From assembly GCF_000226095.1 (NCBI RefSeq), contig NC_016476.1, forward strand, positions 1,488,001 through 1,552,000: DNA of 64,000 nt. Reading direction: 5' to 3'. Source of the stretch: Thermothelomyces thermophilus ATCC 42464 (lineage: Eukaryota; Ascomycota; Sordariomycetes; Sordariales; Chaetomiaceae). Below are positions 10,100 to 23,195 of this stretch, piece by piece. The position numbers were made by a program, and so were the translations under genes. How positions within the stretch are numbered: the stretch's first letter is position 1; every line of letters begins with the position of its first letter. A model generated the notes under the pieces. It worked only from the letters and a program-made list of their open reading frames with translations. It ran no database searches and was not told where the DNA came from.

Positions 10100-12226
10100 G
10101 ATACCTAAATAGTTAGATATAATAGTAATAGTAACTCTATTAAGATCTAATAAACGAGCTTAAACTCTAATAAGTATATTAGACCTATTACTTTATCGTT
10201 AGAAATACCTACTAGTGTTAGGTTTAGAAACTTACTCTAATAGAACTTCGAATCCTTAAGCTAATAGTATTACTTAAGGAAGCTAACTAATACTTAGCTT
10301 ATATATAAGACTTTAACGACTACCTAATTAATAAAGATTATCTAGAGTTATAGAATCTTAATAAGTATATGTTAAAAGGACTTATAAACTACTTTATTAA
10401 GTACCTTTTCTAGCTTTTAGACTAAGCGCTTATCTTATTATTACTATTAGGAATAAGAACTATATTAGAAGTATAAGTTCTAGAGGAATCCTAACTTAAG
10501 GGACCTTTAGAGACTCTAAAGACACTAAGTCCTAAAGGCCTAGTTTAATAATTTGCTATATTACTAGAAATAGCCCTATAAAGGATAACTCTACCTACTA
10601 GCCTATTAAATCTATTAGAGATATTAAGACCTAAGCTAAACTTAGTAGGTCCAAGTTAATAAGGTAATTAGGCACTAAGTAGATCTATTAAGACTACCTA
10701 AACTATAATCATAACTAATATACTAAGGGAACTTCTAGAAAGGGAAGAACCTTAATAGGGGTCTTCTTAAAACCTTTGGCCGATAGCTTATCTAATAGAG
10801 GGATCGCTAATAGTAACGCTAATACTAGTAGGGGATACCCTAATAAGGGGGTATATACCTCTCTTACTATTAGATTTGACTAAGGAGATAATTATAAGAC
10901 TGCTCTAGCAGGTTATAGTCAGACTCCTATAGAACGCTATAACCGAACCGATAGATATTGGTTCCCTTTAGCTATAGCTAGTATGCTTATTACTATAACT
11001 AGCTACTAACTAGGTATAGAAGATTATAGATATTAGCTTACTCTAGCTAGATACTAACTAAAAGATTATTAATAGCTAGCTAATCTTCTACTATAAGAAG
11101 ATCTATTACTATATAGATACTAACCTTTAGATTAAGCGTATCTACGATATGGTTAGAGGAAACGTCTCTAAGGAACTCTTTCTATAGAATGACCTATAGG
11201 TGTTATTCTATAGGTTAGCTCTATAGTAGTATAAATAGTAACTGTTGCCTACTAAGAAGGAGACTCTTTACTTAAGTATAGAGATATAGCTCTAAAGGAT
11301 GAAGGAAAGGTTTAATATCTAGTTTAATTAGGTAGGCTAATAGCTAGTTTAGAATAGTTATACTAAGGATGACCTTATTATAGGTAAATTAATCCGTGAA
11401 TTTATAATAGACCTCTTTTACCATACCTAAGTCTAGGGAGACAAGACAAACTACTAGCTTTTAACTAGACTTTAGTTAGCTATAACCTTAGTACTTTATA
11501 AGCTCTATCCTAAGCTATAGGAAACAGATATACTTAACTAATACCCCCTTTAAGTTACTAAAAAATAGGAGGTACTATTTAAGGAGCTTAAGGCTAAAAG
11601 AAGGCTATAGAAAGCTACTATATTTAATATTAAGAACATCTCTAATAGACTAAGTAGTAATAGTAATAGCGATAGTAATACTAAAGCCTAAGCTAACTAG
11701 TTATATACTAAGCCGAGACAGAGTAATTAAGGCTAATAGTACTAGTCTAACTACTATAGGCAAAGAGAGGAATAGAAATATAGGTATCTTCTATAAGGAG
11801 AGCGATACCGGAGCCGTGACTAGGAGCCTCGCCCAAAAGACCGTAATAACTAAGGCAAAGATAAGCATCCCTAGGGCATTAGAGCCCAGGAGAAAGGTAG
11901 ATATAGCGACTAGAATCCCTGCTTCCGACGATTCTATTGCTATAGCTAGAAACGTATTAATAAGGACAGTACCTACTACTACTATAATATAATAGTAGTA
12001 TCTAGCGAGGACAAGAAAGCTAAAGCCAAATATAAGGAGCTTAAAGCTACTAGCTATCTCCTAATTAGCAACTATAAGTCCGAGACTAAAGGAGATAGTA
12101 GCGATAGAGAGGCGTATTTCCTTAATACTATTAAGGAAAACTATATCTAGGAAGATAGTAACGTCTATAGGCTCTGTAAATAGCCATTTATAAGCTAAGG
12201 AGCGTTATATTATCACTTGTACTAGA
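10100..12226 (+). pseudogene. Element 1 gag region, RIP-degraded
   Basis: A plus-strand frame (codon starts at 11101, 11920 and 12226 share one phase) holds gag-like sequence such as IKRIYDMVRGNVSKEL, interrupted by TAG/TAA. A basic region near 11810-11930 and a C-rich spot (CFRRFYCY) may be a decayed zinc knuckle. The start is not identifiable because ATG tends to become ATA. The LINE enters at 12227. Confidence 0.6.
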
Positions 12227-12244
12227 ATTATAAAAGGAAACTAT
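12227..12244. repeat. LINE target-site duplication, left copy
   Basis: 18 bp, ATTATAAAAGGAAACTAT, repeated exactly at 24871-24888 on the far side of the LINE. Confidence 0.85.
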
Positions 12245-12383
12245 CATTATTATTATTATTATTAATCCTACACCGCTATACTAATAAGTATACCAGAGCC
12301 TCTCTAGTTATATACAAAGGAAACCATACCTAATGGGCCAGATAAGGAAACTATACCTAATAGGCCGGATAAAAACCTCTGTC

Positions 12384-12707
12384 TATAATATACTAGCCTT
12401 ATAGCATCTACAGATAAGCGTATGATATTCTATTCGACTACCTTAGAGAGGAAAAAGAGAAAGAATACAAGAGTTATACAGAGGGGTGCCTTTTAAGTGT
12501 ATACGTTATAACCTAGGTAGGGCCTAGTTAGGCTCTAGGTCAGGCCCTAACCAGGCCTTGGCTATATGTCCACCGGACGAGTTACGAACGAGTAACGAAC
12601 GCTCTACAGACCTGTAAGGCGTAGGTAAGTAAGGCAGGGTAGGTCCGTTCTATACCCGGGTAAAGCCCGGGCATTATCTAGCCCGGGTGTAGCCTAGGCC
12701 TATAACA
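12384..12707 (-). repeat. Element 2 3' LTR (left)
   Basis: 324 bp, same length as the right copy. On the minus strand it starts TGTTATAGG directly after the polypurine tract AAAAAGAGGGGGGGTA. Confidence 0.88.
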
Positions 12708-12934
12708 TACCCCCCCTCTTTTTTTTTCGTGGTTGCTAGGCCGACCCACCCTATATCGCGCCTTATATATCGGTCCTATAAGCGGGTTCCGTGCCTTCCT
12801 AGGCATTGTCTAGCCTGGGTATAGCCTGGGCCTATAATATACCCCCCCTCTTTTTTTTTCGTAGTCACTAGGCCGACCCGCCCCGTATCGCACCCTATAT
12901 ATCGGTCCTATGAGCAGGTTCCGTGCCTTCCTTT
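12671..12934. repeat. Tandem duplication (period 132 bp) of the U3 start and polypurine tract of element 2
   Basis: Two units, beginning at 12671 and 12803, each contain the last 37 bp of the plus-strand LTR, the C7-CT-T9 tract and about 80 bp of adjacent sequence ending in CCGTGCCTTCCT. The element therefore has two polypurine-tract/U3 junctions (12708-12729 and 12840-12861). Confidence 0.8.
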
Positions 12935-13467
12935 CTTTATCGCCATAATAATATAACCTACATATATAATAGTACGTTATATATAAACAGGTAGCTGTTC
13001 GAGTTCGGATAAAACCCGTACCTCCTTCCCTTTATTATTAGAATAACGCGACCTACGCGTATAGTAGTAAGTTACATACGTAATAAGTAGTCTGCCTAGG
13101 CCTGGCACGCTCCCTTACCGCCCTCCTCCTATACCTATAAATACCTTCTCCTCTTCCCTCCTCCTTTTAATTTTTTCTTACCTATAACTAACTCTCCTCC
13201 TTTACGCCCTCTAACCGCCCCTACCTCCTATAACTACGCTTACTACCTATACCCTTATTACGCTTTTAAGTTTTTTTTTTTTTTTTTTATTAGCATCTAT
13301 CTAGTATATCAATAGCTACCGGTTTGCTTGGTAGTAGTAGTAGTAGTTACTGCCTTAGTAGTAATAAGAATAAAGATTACTATATAAGTTTTTCCCTTAC
13401 CTATACTAATTTTAGCTATTATATATATATATAAGGTATAGACTAACTCCTTATTTTATAGTATAAA

Positions 13468-14358
13468 AATGCTAACCTCTCCCTTAGTAGGTATACTATT
13501 AAAGGCAACTCCTCTAATAAGGAGTTTAAACTATAGCCTAAGAAGTAATAGTACTACCTACCGTATGTCGACCGACTTCTAAAAGGCGATAAGGTTAAGT
13601 ATATCTAGGGTTAGGGTACTTCCTATACGACATGCTATAAGAGCTATAGGAGCTATATTTAGGATCTATAGCTCTAGGCTAATAACTCCTACCTATATAT
13701 AGGCATTAAGAAAATTATAGGTTATTACAATGCCGGTACTACCCTTACCTCCCCTACCTACTGTAAAACTACTAACTAGGGCGCCTATTATACCGTCCTA
13801 ATACCTAAGTTCTCTATACTAGTACGTTTGTTCTCTACGCTCTTCGAGGCCGCCTAGTCTAACTATTTGCCCGGATAGGCTACCTTCGCCCCTGCCCTAG
13901 CCGTAAGTTCTCGTCGCTCTAGTAATGACTTTGCCCTAGTTACTACCGCCTCTGCCCTTAATACCCCTACCTACTATAGTAACATTATCTAGCCTACCGC
14001 TAGCCCTAACCCTACCCTATAAGCTACTAAGCAGCTTATATACTACGCTATAGTGTAAAACGATAGTATACTACGCTAGATATAGTATACAAATGAGAAT
14101 ATATCGACTTTAGTTAATACTAATGCTACCCTTATTGCCCACGTCCTAGGCACCCTGTTACCCGCCTCCTATACCCGCTTAAGCGCCTCTATATACCCCG
14201 TACCTATGCCGATTAACTTCGGCCGTTCCTACGCCCGCCGCTCTTCCTTGCCTGCCGAGTGTATAATATACCTAGTCCGCGACCGTGACGACCCTACCCT
14301 TACCACTATAACCATTGTTTTAGAGGGAGAGGATAAAGAAGAGAAGGTCGTAAAGTAA
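13468..14358 (+). pseudogene. Extra antisense reading frame in element 2, RIP-degraded
   Basis: On the strand opposite to gag-pol, one frame runs from about 13468 to a TAA at 14356-14358, roughly 297 codons. It is broken by TAG or TAA, nearly always where CAG or CAA would fit, and I saw no frame change. Readable parts include YYLPYVDRLLKGDKVKYI, SNDFALVTTASALNTP and an acidic end EGEDKEEKVVK. Several Tyr in the first third could be former Cys (TGC to TAC is the RIP change), so a zinc-binding cluster is conceivable. Protein family unknown. Confidence 0.5.
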
Positions 14359-14559
14359 GTGTATTATATACTAGTTAGTATATTTATTTTGTTTTTGTAA
14401 TTAAACTATCTCTATAGGTACGTCTATAACGCGGTCGTGACGTGTCCGTGACGTAACCACGACGTACCCGCTGCTCGTTCGCCCTAGGTTTGCCTACCTA
14501 TACGAAAAATTTATATCGTTTGCTTTTATACTCTTCCCTGCCTCCTATTCGTGACTAGT

Positions 14560-17500
14560 CTATTATAGTAATATATATCTCCCTACTCCTGCTTAAACGC
14601 GTCGAGCGCCTTAGTGTTTTCTAGATTTTCTAATGGTTCCTAAGTTAGGGTGTTATATCCTTTCTATTTTACTAGTATATCGTGTCGATTTTCTCTCTCC
14701 CTTGCGTTCCTAGCTATAAGGATTGCTTCTACTTTATATTCCTCCTATAGTAGTTCTTCCTAGGAGAGTTCTAATACTAGGTCTGGTTAGAAATCCAATA
14801 TATATTACAAAGGTAGCGGGTCGGATATAATATGCTTGATAAGGTTAATATAGAAGGTAGGGTAGAGGTTATAGGGAATATCTAGAGTTACTATTAGTAG
14901 CATTAGTACCGCGATCACTTTATACTTAGTATTAATCGAGTTAAGTTTATAGCTAGGGTAGTTAGTCTTAATATTATATAAGGATAGCTATACTTTATCC
15001 CCTACCTTAAATCTCTTAGCTAGGCGTTAAGAACGATTAGCGTTTTCTTGCTAGTGTTACTATATATATATAATAGCGGCCTAGGTCTATTCTATACCTT
15101 CTCTTGGGTAGTATAAGAAATTAGTAGCTCTTCCTTATAGGGTTAAGGTAGGAACGTCTAGCAGGTTAGTAAACTATATTAGGCTTATATTATAACTATA
15201 GAGGAGGTAGCTTACGCTTGTCCTAGTTACTATTAAGTTATAGTTATTGATCATAAGCTAATATATAGGTAGATATTTAGGCTAGTTATACTAGGCAAAG
15301 GAAACTATAATCTATAAGATAGTTTATACCTCCTAATTTATACGTTCTATACCTCTATCTGTCTATAGATAATAGGCTATTAATAGTAGTTACTCGATCC
15401 TAATAGTTCTATAGAGAGTAGTCTAAAACTAGCTAAGCTAGTTAGAATCGCAATTAGTAATAATTTGTATCGGAAATCTATAAAACCGCTACTATACGTC
15501 CTAGAACCAGAGTATATATACCTCGGCTCCTATTAAGGATATAGCTTCGAGTTAGACGTACTTTAATAGCCGGTCGGTAATTACTATAAGGTACTAGGGT
15601 AAATTCTCGTCTCGTATAGGGAGATCGACTATGAAATCAATAGAAATCTATTTCTAGAAGCGGTCGGCAATAGGTAGGGGCTAGAGGAGTCCTTGTCGCA
15701 ATTAATGTAAAACCTTAGCCCTTTAATACATATAATAGTTCCTTACGAATCTCTTTATATCTAGGGATATAAAGTCCTAATAGTAGTCCTGTTAGAGCAT
15801 TTTAAATAACCTATTCCTCCCTAGATAACCTGATATAGGGGAGTTATAGATATGCTAAAGGATGGTAATAGTGAGTGATTCCTATATAGGGAGCTAAAAT
15901 CTACCCCAGAACTAGAGAGTACCCTATATATTAAGGGAGTAGTCTATAATCTAGGTTTACGCTATATTTGCTTCCTTTAGAAATTTTCAGGCCCTATTCT
16001 AGACGGCCTAGAGCCGGTATACGTAATGTTCGTCCTTAATAATTCCCTTATCCTATAAGGCTACTAGCTATTCGTCTATAAAAATAGTGCTCCCCTTCGG
16101 CAGGTAGGATGCTTTAGATAATGTTAAAGAATCTATCGTATCTATCTAGATAATAGGGAGAATTTATACTATATGCTATATATCTTTGGGAAAGTCTTGT
16201 TTATAATAGGACAGGGCGTCGGGGCGGGACGCTTATAACCTAGGTTAGTAACGGAGCTTAAAGTTAAAGAGAGAGAGTATCTCGGCCTATCGAGCTTGCC
16301 GCTCACTAATTAAACGAGGCTAGGAAAAGTATTCGAGGTTTTTATAGTTAGTTAGGATCTAAAAGGGAGCTATAATACTATAAAGCTTAGCCAACTAGGC
16401 CTTTAGGTATAGGATAATTATAAGTAGTTCCTTATTATAGATTATATAGTTCTATTCGGCCGGGGATAGTTTTATAGAATAGTAGGCTATAGGGTATAGG
16501 ACCTTATCTTCTCCCTACTAGGATAGGCACCCTCCTAGCGCCGTCCCGGAGTAGTCTACCTTAAGTACTATCTCCTGTTTAGGGTCCTATTATACAAGGA
16601 TAGGCTCTAATATAAAGGCCGTCTTAAGGGCGTCAAAGGTCTCTTGTTCCTTAATCCCCTACCAGAACAGGATATTCTTACAAGTTAACTACGTTAAGGG
16701 TTCTATTAGCCTAGAAAAGTTAGGGATAAAGTCTTAATAGAAATTAGCAAACCCTAGGAAGCTTTGTACTCCCCGAACCTTCTATAGTACCTCTTACTTA
16801 CAGATAGTGGCTAGCTTTTCTAGGTCTAGATAGACCTAGGCCTCTACCTCTACAATATAGCTAAGGTACTTAACTTCTTTTATAGCAAACACGTACTTCT
16901 TAAGGTCCAATATAAGTCTTACTTTCTATAACCTTTAGAGTACGTCCCTTACTTACCTTATATAATCTTTCTTACTACCCGAAGTATAAACTAAGATATC
17001 ATTAAGATATACTATTATAAAGTCTCTAAATATTAGGCTAAGAGTGTTATTAATATATTATTAGAAGGTTATAGGTATACTTATAAGTTTAAAAGGATAG
17101 ATAAGCTACTTAAAGAGGCCGAACTAGGTCCAGAATACTATTAAATATTTATAGCCCTCTATAATCCAGATATAGTAGAAGGCCGCCTAGATATCTAACT
17201 TTGTAAACTACTTAGCTCCGGCTAGGGAGCGAAGTATTTCCTTAATAAGTAGGAAGGGGTACTAATCTTGCTTTATAATCTTGTTTAGCGCCTAATAGTC
17301 GATATAGAACCTCTAACCTCTATCTACTTTCTTTATTAAGAGGATAGGGGTAGCAGCTAAAGAAGAGCTAGCTTAGATCTATCCCTTATCTAGTAAGTTA
17401 ACGACTTGCTTTCGGACTTCTAATAAATGATCCTATAGTATATTATAGAGAGGCCCCTAAGGGAGTTCGGGGATCTTTCTGTCTAGGCCCTCCTTTAATT

Positions 17501-18250
17501 TGATATAATGATCGGCTATACCGTGGTATAGGGGAAGTCTACTAGCTTTCTCCTTGTCAAAGAGGTTAGCAAAGTCGCGAAGTTTATCTGGTAAGGTGAC
17601 CTCTGACTCCGTACTAGGCCCTAGTCAGGTGCCCCTATTCCCTGTACTTTCTCTATCAAATTATTGGTGTCTTGACTCTAAGATAGTTATTATTTCCTAG
17701 ATACTAGTAACTAGGAAGGTATTAGAAGTCTTCTTCTTTTATACCCTTTAGACTATACCTATAAAGACTATACCTATAATTTAGGAGATTCCTATCCATC
17801 TTAACTATAAAGAGATCTTATAGATAAGTAGTCCTAGTTACGTCCTAATTTTAAGAACGCCTATATATATATCTAATTTGACCTCCTAGTATTCTATCTA
17901 TGGAAGACCTAGTATAACGTCATATATAAGTCCTAGGACTATATAAAACGCGGCCTAACTCTCCTAGCTATCGATATCTATCATAATATGGGCTATCTAA
18001 GTAATCTTCCAGTCCTATTATAGCCTAGTTATAGTCCTAAGGATATATATAGTAGGTAAACTAATTTACTCGATTCCGAGCTTTTAGCACATTCTCTTAC
18101 TAATAACGCTATAGCTAGAACATCTACTATCTATTTAAGTATTTATAAAGCTAGTAGAGTTAAGGAAGATTAGAATAGAAAAAGGAGGTCTATCTATTCT
18201 TTTACTAATCTCTATAAACTTGTCTTCTAGGTAGTTATAATCTTCTAGCC
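14560..18250 (-). pseudogene. Element 2 pol, RIP-degraded
   Basis: The minus strand reads a Ty3/gypsy RT (ATPILLIKKVDRG then a YIDY-ALNKI-KQD-YPLP block near 17340-17260, and a YLSD-IVIYS-like YxDD relative further left), integrase sequence, then a chromodomain-like end near 14690-14580 (DILVK-KGYNTLT-EPLENLEN). Stops occur every few codons and are mainly TAG. The limits are approximate. Confidence 0.65.
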
Positions 18251-19365
18251 CCCTTACGAGACTTTGCTCAGAGGCTACTCTTTTCCCTGCTTACTATCTT
18301 CTTGTTATCTTCCTTCCAATCCTCAGCCTCTAAGGTATTAATGTCGGTTCTTAGCTAGTTCTACTATACTAGCCTTAAAGTAGGGGCAAAGTAACACTTA
18401 GTAATAAAGTAACCCTTCTACCTATACCGGATATATACTCTAGCTACCTATTAGGCTATATATACTTCCAGACTAACCTATTTCGCCTATAGGGCGTTAC
18501 CTTTACATTTTCCTACCCTATCCTTATTAGGTCCTTTCCTCCATAGGTTAGTATATAACAAGTTAATTCCGGTTATTGGTATATCTCCTTCTATATCCTT
18601 CTCTCTCTATAGTTTAGGTGCTACCTACTACCCCTATATCTACTAATACTTATTACTAAGCCAAAGAGCCTCAAGATCTATAGTAATCTTATAGTATTTC
18701 TCGACCACTATTATATAATTATCCTAGGGAATTCCATATCTAACCGCTATATATTTAAGTTTTAGAGAGAGGTATTATTATAATTTAATTAGGTATAGCT
18801 CGTCGCTCCAAAGGAGGCTACCTACCTTTAATAGCTTAGCCTTAAACCAAACAATAAAGGTAACAAACGGTTTATCATCTCTCTATTAAGGGAATTCTAG
18901 TTCTAATAGGGCTATCATCTTCTTGTAGGGATTAGAGAAGATGCTCTCGAGATATTAGAGGAACTTAGTCAGGTTATACCTAACTTTTAGGCCTATAGAT
19001 TTATAGTAGGCTATAACCTAAGTCTATACCTAGCACGTAAGGTTTCCCTAGATAAAGACCTATTAGTCGTAATTAGAGCCGATAAAATCTCTATTAGCTA
19101 TAAGGACGTGTTCTATCGTACTCTTCTATACTATAAAGAGTTCCTTTTTGCCGTCGAAAGGTTATCTAGTTAGGAGACGCTTCTACTACGGCCACTGAGC
19201 TTTAAGGGGCACCCTAGCCGACTTAGGGGTTAGGATAGGTTAGGTTTAGGATGCCTAGAGAGTGTCGATCGTGGCATTCTATTGTTCTATTGCTACTTAA
19301 AGGGAGCAGACGAGCTCCTGTAATTCCGCTAAGCCCGAGGGCCTATATGCTATCGAATCTGTCAT
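18250..19365 (-). pseudogene. Element 2 gag, RIP-degraded
   Basis: It starts with ATG at 19365 (MTDSIAYRPSGLAELQELV), 57 bp inside the 5' LTR, and continues with gag-like sequence interrupted by TAG/TAA. The right place and orientation for gag. The 3' limit is approximate. Confidence 0.6.
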
Positions 19366-19422
19366 GACTATGTTGTCGATAACTCCCTTAGGGAGTTGCT
19401 ACCGGTAGGAAGGTAGTTAAAA

Positions 19423-19746
19423 TGTAATATACTAGCCTTATAGCATCTATAGATAAGCATATAATATTCTATTTGACCACCTTAGGGAGGAAAAAGAGAA
19501 AGAATATAAGAGTTATATAGAGGGGCACCTTTTAAGTGTATATATTATAACCTAGGTAGGGCCTGGTTAGGCTCTAGGTTAGGCCCTAACTAGGCCTTGG
19601 CCGCGTGTCTACCGGACGAGTTATAAACGAGTAACGAACGCTCTATAGACCTATAGGGCGTAGGTAAGTAGGGTAGGGTAGGTCCGTTCTATACCTAGGT
19701 AAAGCCTAGGCATTGTCTAGCCTAGGTATAGCCTAGGCCTATAATA
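19423..19746 (-). repeat. Element 2 5' LTR (right)
   Basis: 324 bp, colinear with the left LTR with transitions only where I compared them. Its inner edge keeps the TG dinucleotide. Confidence 0.88.
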
Positions 19747-19899
19747 TTGTTATGCCTTTAACACCTAATCTAGAATATTAATACATTATAAAGAAAAGGA
19801 GAAGTGGCTAGAATAGCCCTATAGAGGCCTTCCCTCCTAGTCTAGCCTCCTAGTAAGGCGGTATTCCGGAAGCCTCCCTAGGTCTACTAGCTACTATAG

Positions 19900-22800
19900 A
19901 ACCCTCCTTACCAAACGATAGTTACAGGCCCCTATACCCTGTAAAACGAGGTCTAGGTCCCTTTGTAACCGTATTTCCTAGGATTCCTACGTTCGGCTTC
20001 TTAGTAGGTTCAGGTACTATACAACTAGGTGCTCGACAGTCTCCCTCCCCTAGCTATAGGCATAGTAAGGGGTACTAACCCCCGGGACTTAAACCCTAAA
20101 AAGGAAGTCACAGAGGCCAATAGCCCCTATACGGGCCTATACTAGTAGGGAGCTCTAGGCCTTCGTTAGGCCCTAGTGCCTTTATAGGCCCTCCCCTGTA
20201 AAAACTAGGCATAGGGGGTCCTTGTCCGATATACGCTATATCCTCCTGCCAGCTTGGTCGGCCCTCTAGCAGTTGCTCTAGCTTGACACCATAGCTAGTT
20301 CTGTGGCCTGTAGCCTTCTTCGTAGGGTCTGTAGAGGGGGTTGACCCTCTCTATAGCCCTCCTAAACCTATTGCCGGACTGTCGATCTTGCTATCTCTAG
20401 GGCTATAGGCCTTGGCTCCTGGCCCCTTGCCCTAACCCTTCTCTTCCGGAACCTCTGGCTTAGCCTATTACAGGCCTGTTGGATGAGAGCCCTAGCAGGG
20501 ACCTGGGGGGCCCCTAGGCCTACCCCGGTCTGCAAGAGTGGCTAGTCGAGTTTGGCTTCGAAGTCGGCTAGCCTCTTATTAAGGTAGAGGTCGAGGGGTG
20601 GTACCTAGGCTTCCGTTTCGAGACACCAGATAGAGGTAGCCTTATAGGCCCTAGTAACTACTCGAAGGGCCCTGTATTAGGCCTTCGATAGTTTCCTAGC
20701 AGGGCCTTCTAGCCTGCCCCCTAGCTTGGTAGGCTTATAGAAGTTCGAGGCCCTATAAGCTAGGGCATTATAAATACACTTAGTATAGACCTCGCAGGCC
20801 TATAGGAGGCCGGGGCCCTAGGTCTTCGTAGCGAGCCTGGTCAGGGCAAACTCCTAGGTTTCTAGCTTCTTAGCTACCTTCGCGTAGTAAGGGCCCTACT
20901 ATAGCCTCTAGTCTAGCTAGACCCCTAGGAATCTGGCCGACTTCGACAGGGCTATAGTAGTAGTACCCCCTCCGGGCCGTAGGAGCTCTAGCGGTCGTGA
21001 CCACTGTTTCCGGCCCCTGTTGAAGTGGATAAGTTCGTACTTTTCCGGGGCAAAAGCCATACCCCGTGTCTTCGCCTACTATAGGCAGGCCTTCTAAGCC
21101 CTCTGTAGCTGACCGTTACAGGCCTCCTCGGCCCTCCTAAAGGCTAGAAGGTTGGTATCGTCGGCAAAGCCTATCAAACTGACCACGGGGCAGGCCTGGC
21201 GAATGGCCTGGTAAAGAGAGGCTATATAGAGGATGAACAGTATAGGGGAGAGGGGTGACCCCTAGGGGACCCCGGCCCTTACTACTATATCCTCTGTTTC
21301 CTGGCTATTGAAGTAAAGGATAGCTACCCTATCCTATAGCCACTCCCTAACCTAGACCATTAACCACTTTGGGAAGCCCTGGCTCCATAAAGTGGCTAGT
21401 AGCCGGGTATAGTTGACAGTGTCGAAAGCCCCTAAGATGTCGAGCTAGAGGAAGGAGGCAGCCGCCTTATACCTCTAGGCCTCCTAGACCTGAGCCGTAA
21501 TAAGCTAGATGGCTAGTTCTGTAGACCTATGTTCCTAGTTACCTATCTGTTCGGCCGGTAGAAGCCTGTAAGCCTCTACGACGGCTATTACCTTCTAGGC
21601 GACTATAGCTTCTAGTACCTTGCCTACTATTAGTAGGAGTACTATAGGCCTATAGCTACCTAGGGTAAAGTAGGCCTATAGGGGTTTGCCGGGCTTATAG
21701 AGGACTACTATCTTAGCCCTTTTAAACTAGACTAGGAAATAGCCGAGCCGGAGGCTCTCTAAGGCTAGTATAGCTAGTATCCGGTAGAGCGGCCGCCTAT
21801 AGGCCTTTAGCAGGCCTATAGGGAGGAGGTCCTCCCCTAGGGCCTTCTATAGGGCTGCTCTAGCTAGTACTGCCCTAACGTTACCTACCGTAACCCTCCG
21901 ACTTATCTCGAACTTCGGCTCCTAGTGGTCGTTTAGTTCCGGGTTATCGATATCCGAAAGGTCTGCCTCCGGGTTTGGAAAGAACTTATCGGCCAATGCC
22001 CTAGCCTTCTATTAGTAGGTTATAAGCCCTCCTTTAAAGGCCGGGAGCTTTAGGGGGTCGACCGGTAGGTAGCTTTATAGCCTTGCCTACCGCTCTAGCC
22101 TCTATAGCAGGTCCGGCCGGTTAGTTACCTCCTGTAACGTGGCTCTCTAGCTCTTGGTCTTTGTAGCTATAATGGTCTTAGCCTAGTCCTATAGGGCCTG
22201 CCGAAGTACCTCCTATATATAGGGGTTCGGGGTGCCCCTATAGGCTCTCTCTACCTCCTTAGCCCTCTTCCGGGCCTCTTGAACCTCCTTTGTCCACCAC
22301 CGAGCTCGTTTACTACCTATACTAGCCTTCTTTGCCGGAGCCGAGACCGAAGCTATCTCCTCGAGGGCCTCTATAAGCCTATCGAAGGCCTATAGAAGCT
22401 CTTTTAGGCCCTAGAAGACAGGCCTAGCCTAGGCCGATACCTATCTACTAAGCTAGAGTAGGAGGTGGGCCGCTTCGGCCTACACGACCTCCCTATCTAG
22501 GCTATTCTAGTCCTACCCTTTGCTAGCCGGTATAGGTCTGCTAGTCCCCCAGAAGGAGACATATAGGGCCTACAGGTAATGGTCGGACTTCCCCTGTTCT
22601 GCGATATCCCTATAGGTTACTTCTAGTCCGGCCGAGGCCTAGAATAGGTCTATCGTAGAAGGCCGGCTACGTTAGTCCCCCTAGGGGGCCCTAGTGACCT
22701 GGCTATAGGGTATACGTAGGTTGAGGTCCTACTAGTCTATAAGGCTAAGGAGGTCTCTAGCCCCTGGGCTAAGCCTGTCAAACAGGTCCTAGACCGGGTG

Positions 22801-23195
22801 GTAGAGGTTAAAGTCACCTGTAAGAACTAGGGAGTAGGTTAGCCAAAGTAGGGCTAGCAGGTCCCGTAAGAGGGCCTGCTCCCCCTTATTATTATAGACT
22901 AACTAGAGCTCGAACCCCCTCTCTCCTAGGGCCGGAAAGGTCACCCTATACTAGTTCTCCTCTGCCGAATAGTCCTACTAGCCAACTAAGAAGCACTTAG
23001 CTACTAGAATAGCCGCCTTACCCTTAGGCTTGTAAATTAGATAGTACTTCGACGCCCTAGGGTAGTAAGTTAACCCTGTAAATCGGTTAATCTATAGTTC
23101 CTAGATGGCTAGTAGGTTATATTTAGCCTCTTCTAGTAGGACCTCGAGGGCCTGTTTGTTACCTTAGGTATTCTACTAAAGGATCTTAATTTGCA
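19900..23195 (-). pseudogene. LINE ORF2: endonuclease and reverse transcriptase, RIP-degraded
   Basis: The minus strand from about 23195 reads IKILQ-NT-GNKQALEVLLEEAKYNLLAI, then TGDFNLYHPVW, an AP-like endonuclease of the LINE type, with CAG codons now TAG. Further left the RT reads GSPLSPILF and GFADDTNLLAF; the catalytic FADD codons at 21168-21157 are still intact. Numerous TAG stops rule out a functional protein. The left end of the frame is approximate. Confidence 0.75.

Larger units (their letters stand above)
12384..19746 (-). mobile_element. Element 2: chromodomain-type Ty3/gypsy LTR retrotransposon inserted in the LINE 3' region
   Basis: Two 324-bp direct repeats (12384-12707 and 19423-19746) begin TGTAATATAC in the less mutated copy and end TATAACA/TATAATA. 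Flanking pentamers are CTGTC (12379-12383) and TTGTT (19747-19751), the same site if two C became T by RIP. The element reads on the minus strand: gag from 19365, pol with RT near 17300-16900, chromodomain near 14690-14580, then a polypurine tract next to the left LTR. Length is 7363 bp. An additional plus-strand frame lies between the chromodomain and the left LTR. Confidence 0.85.
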
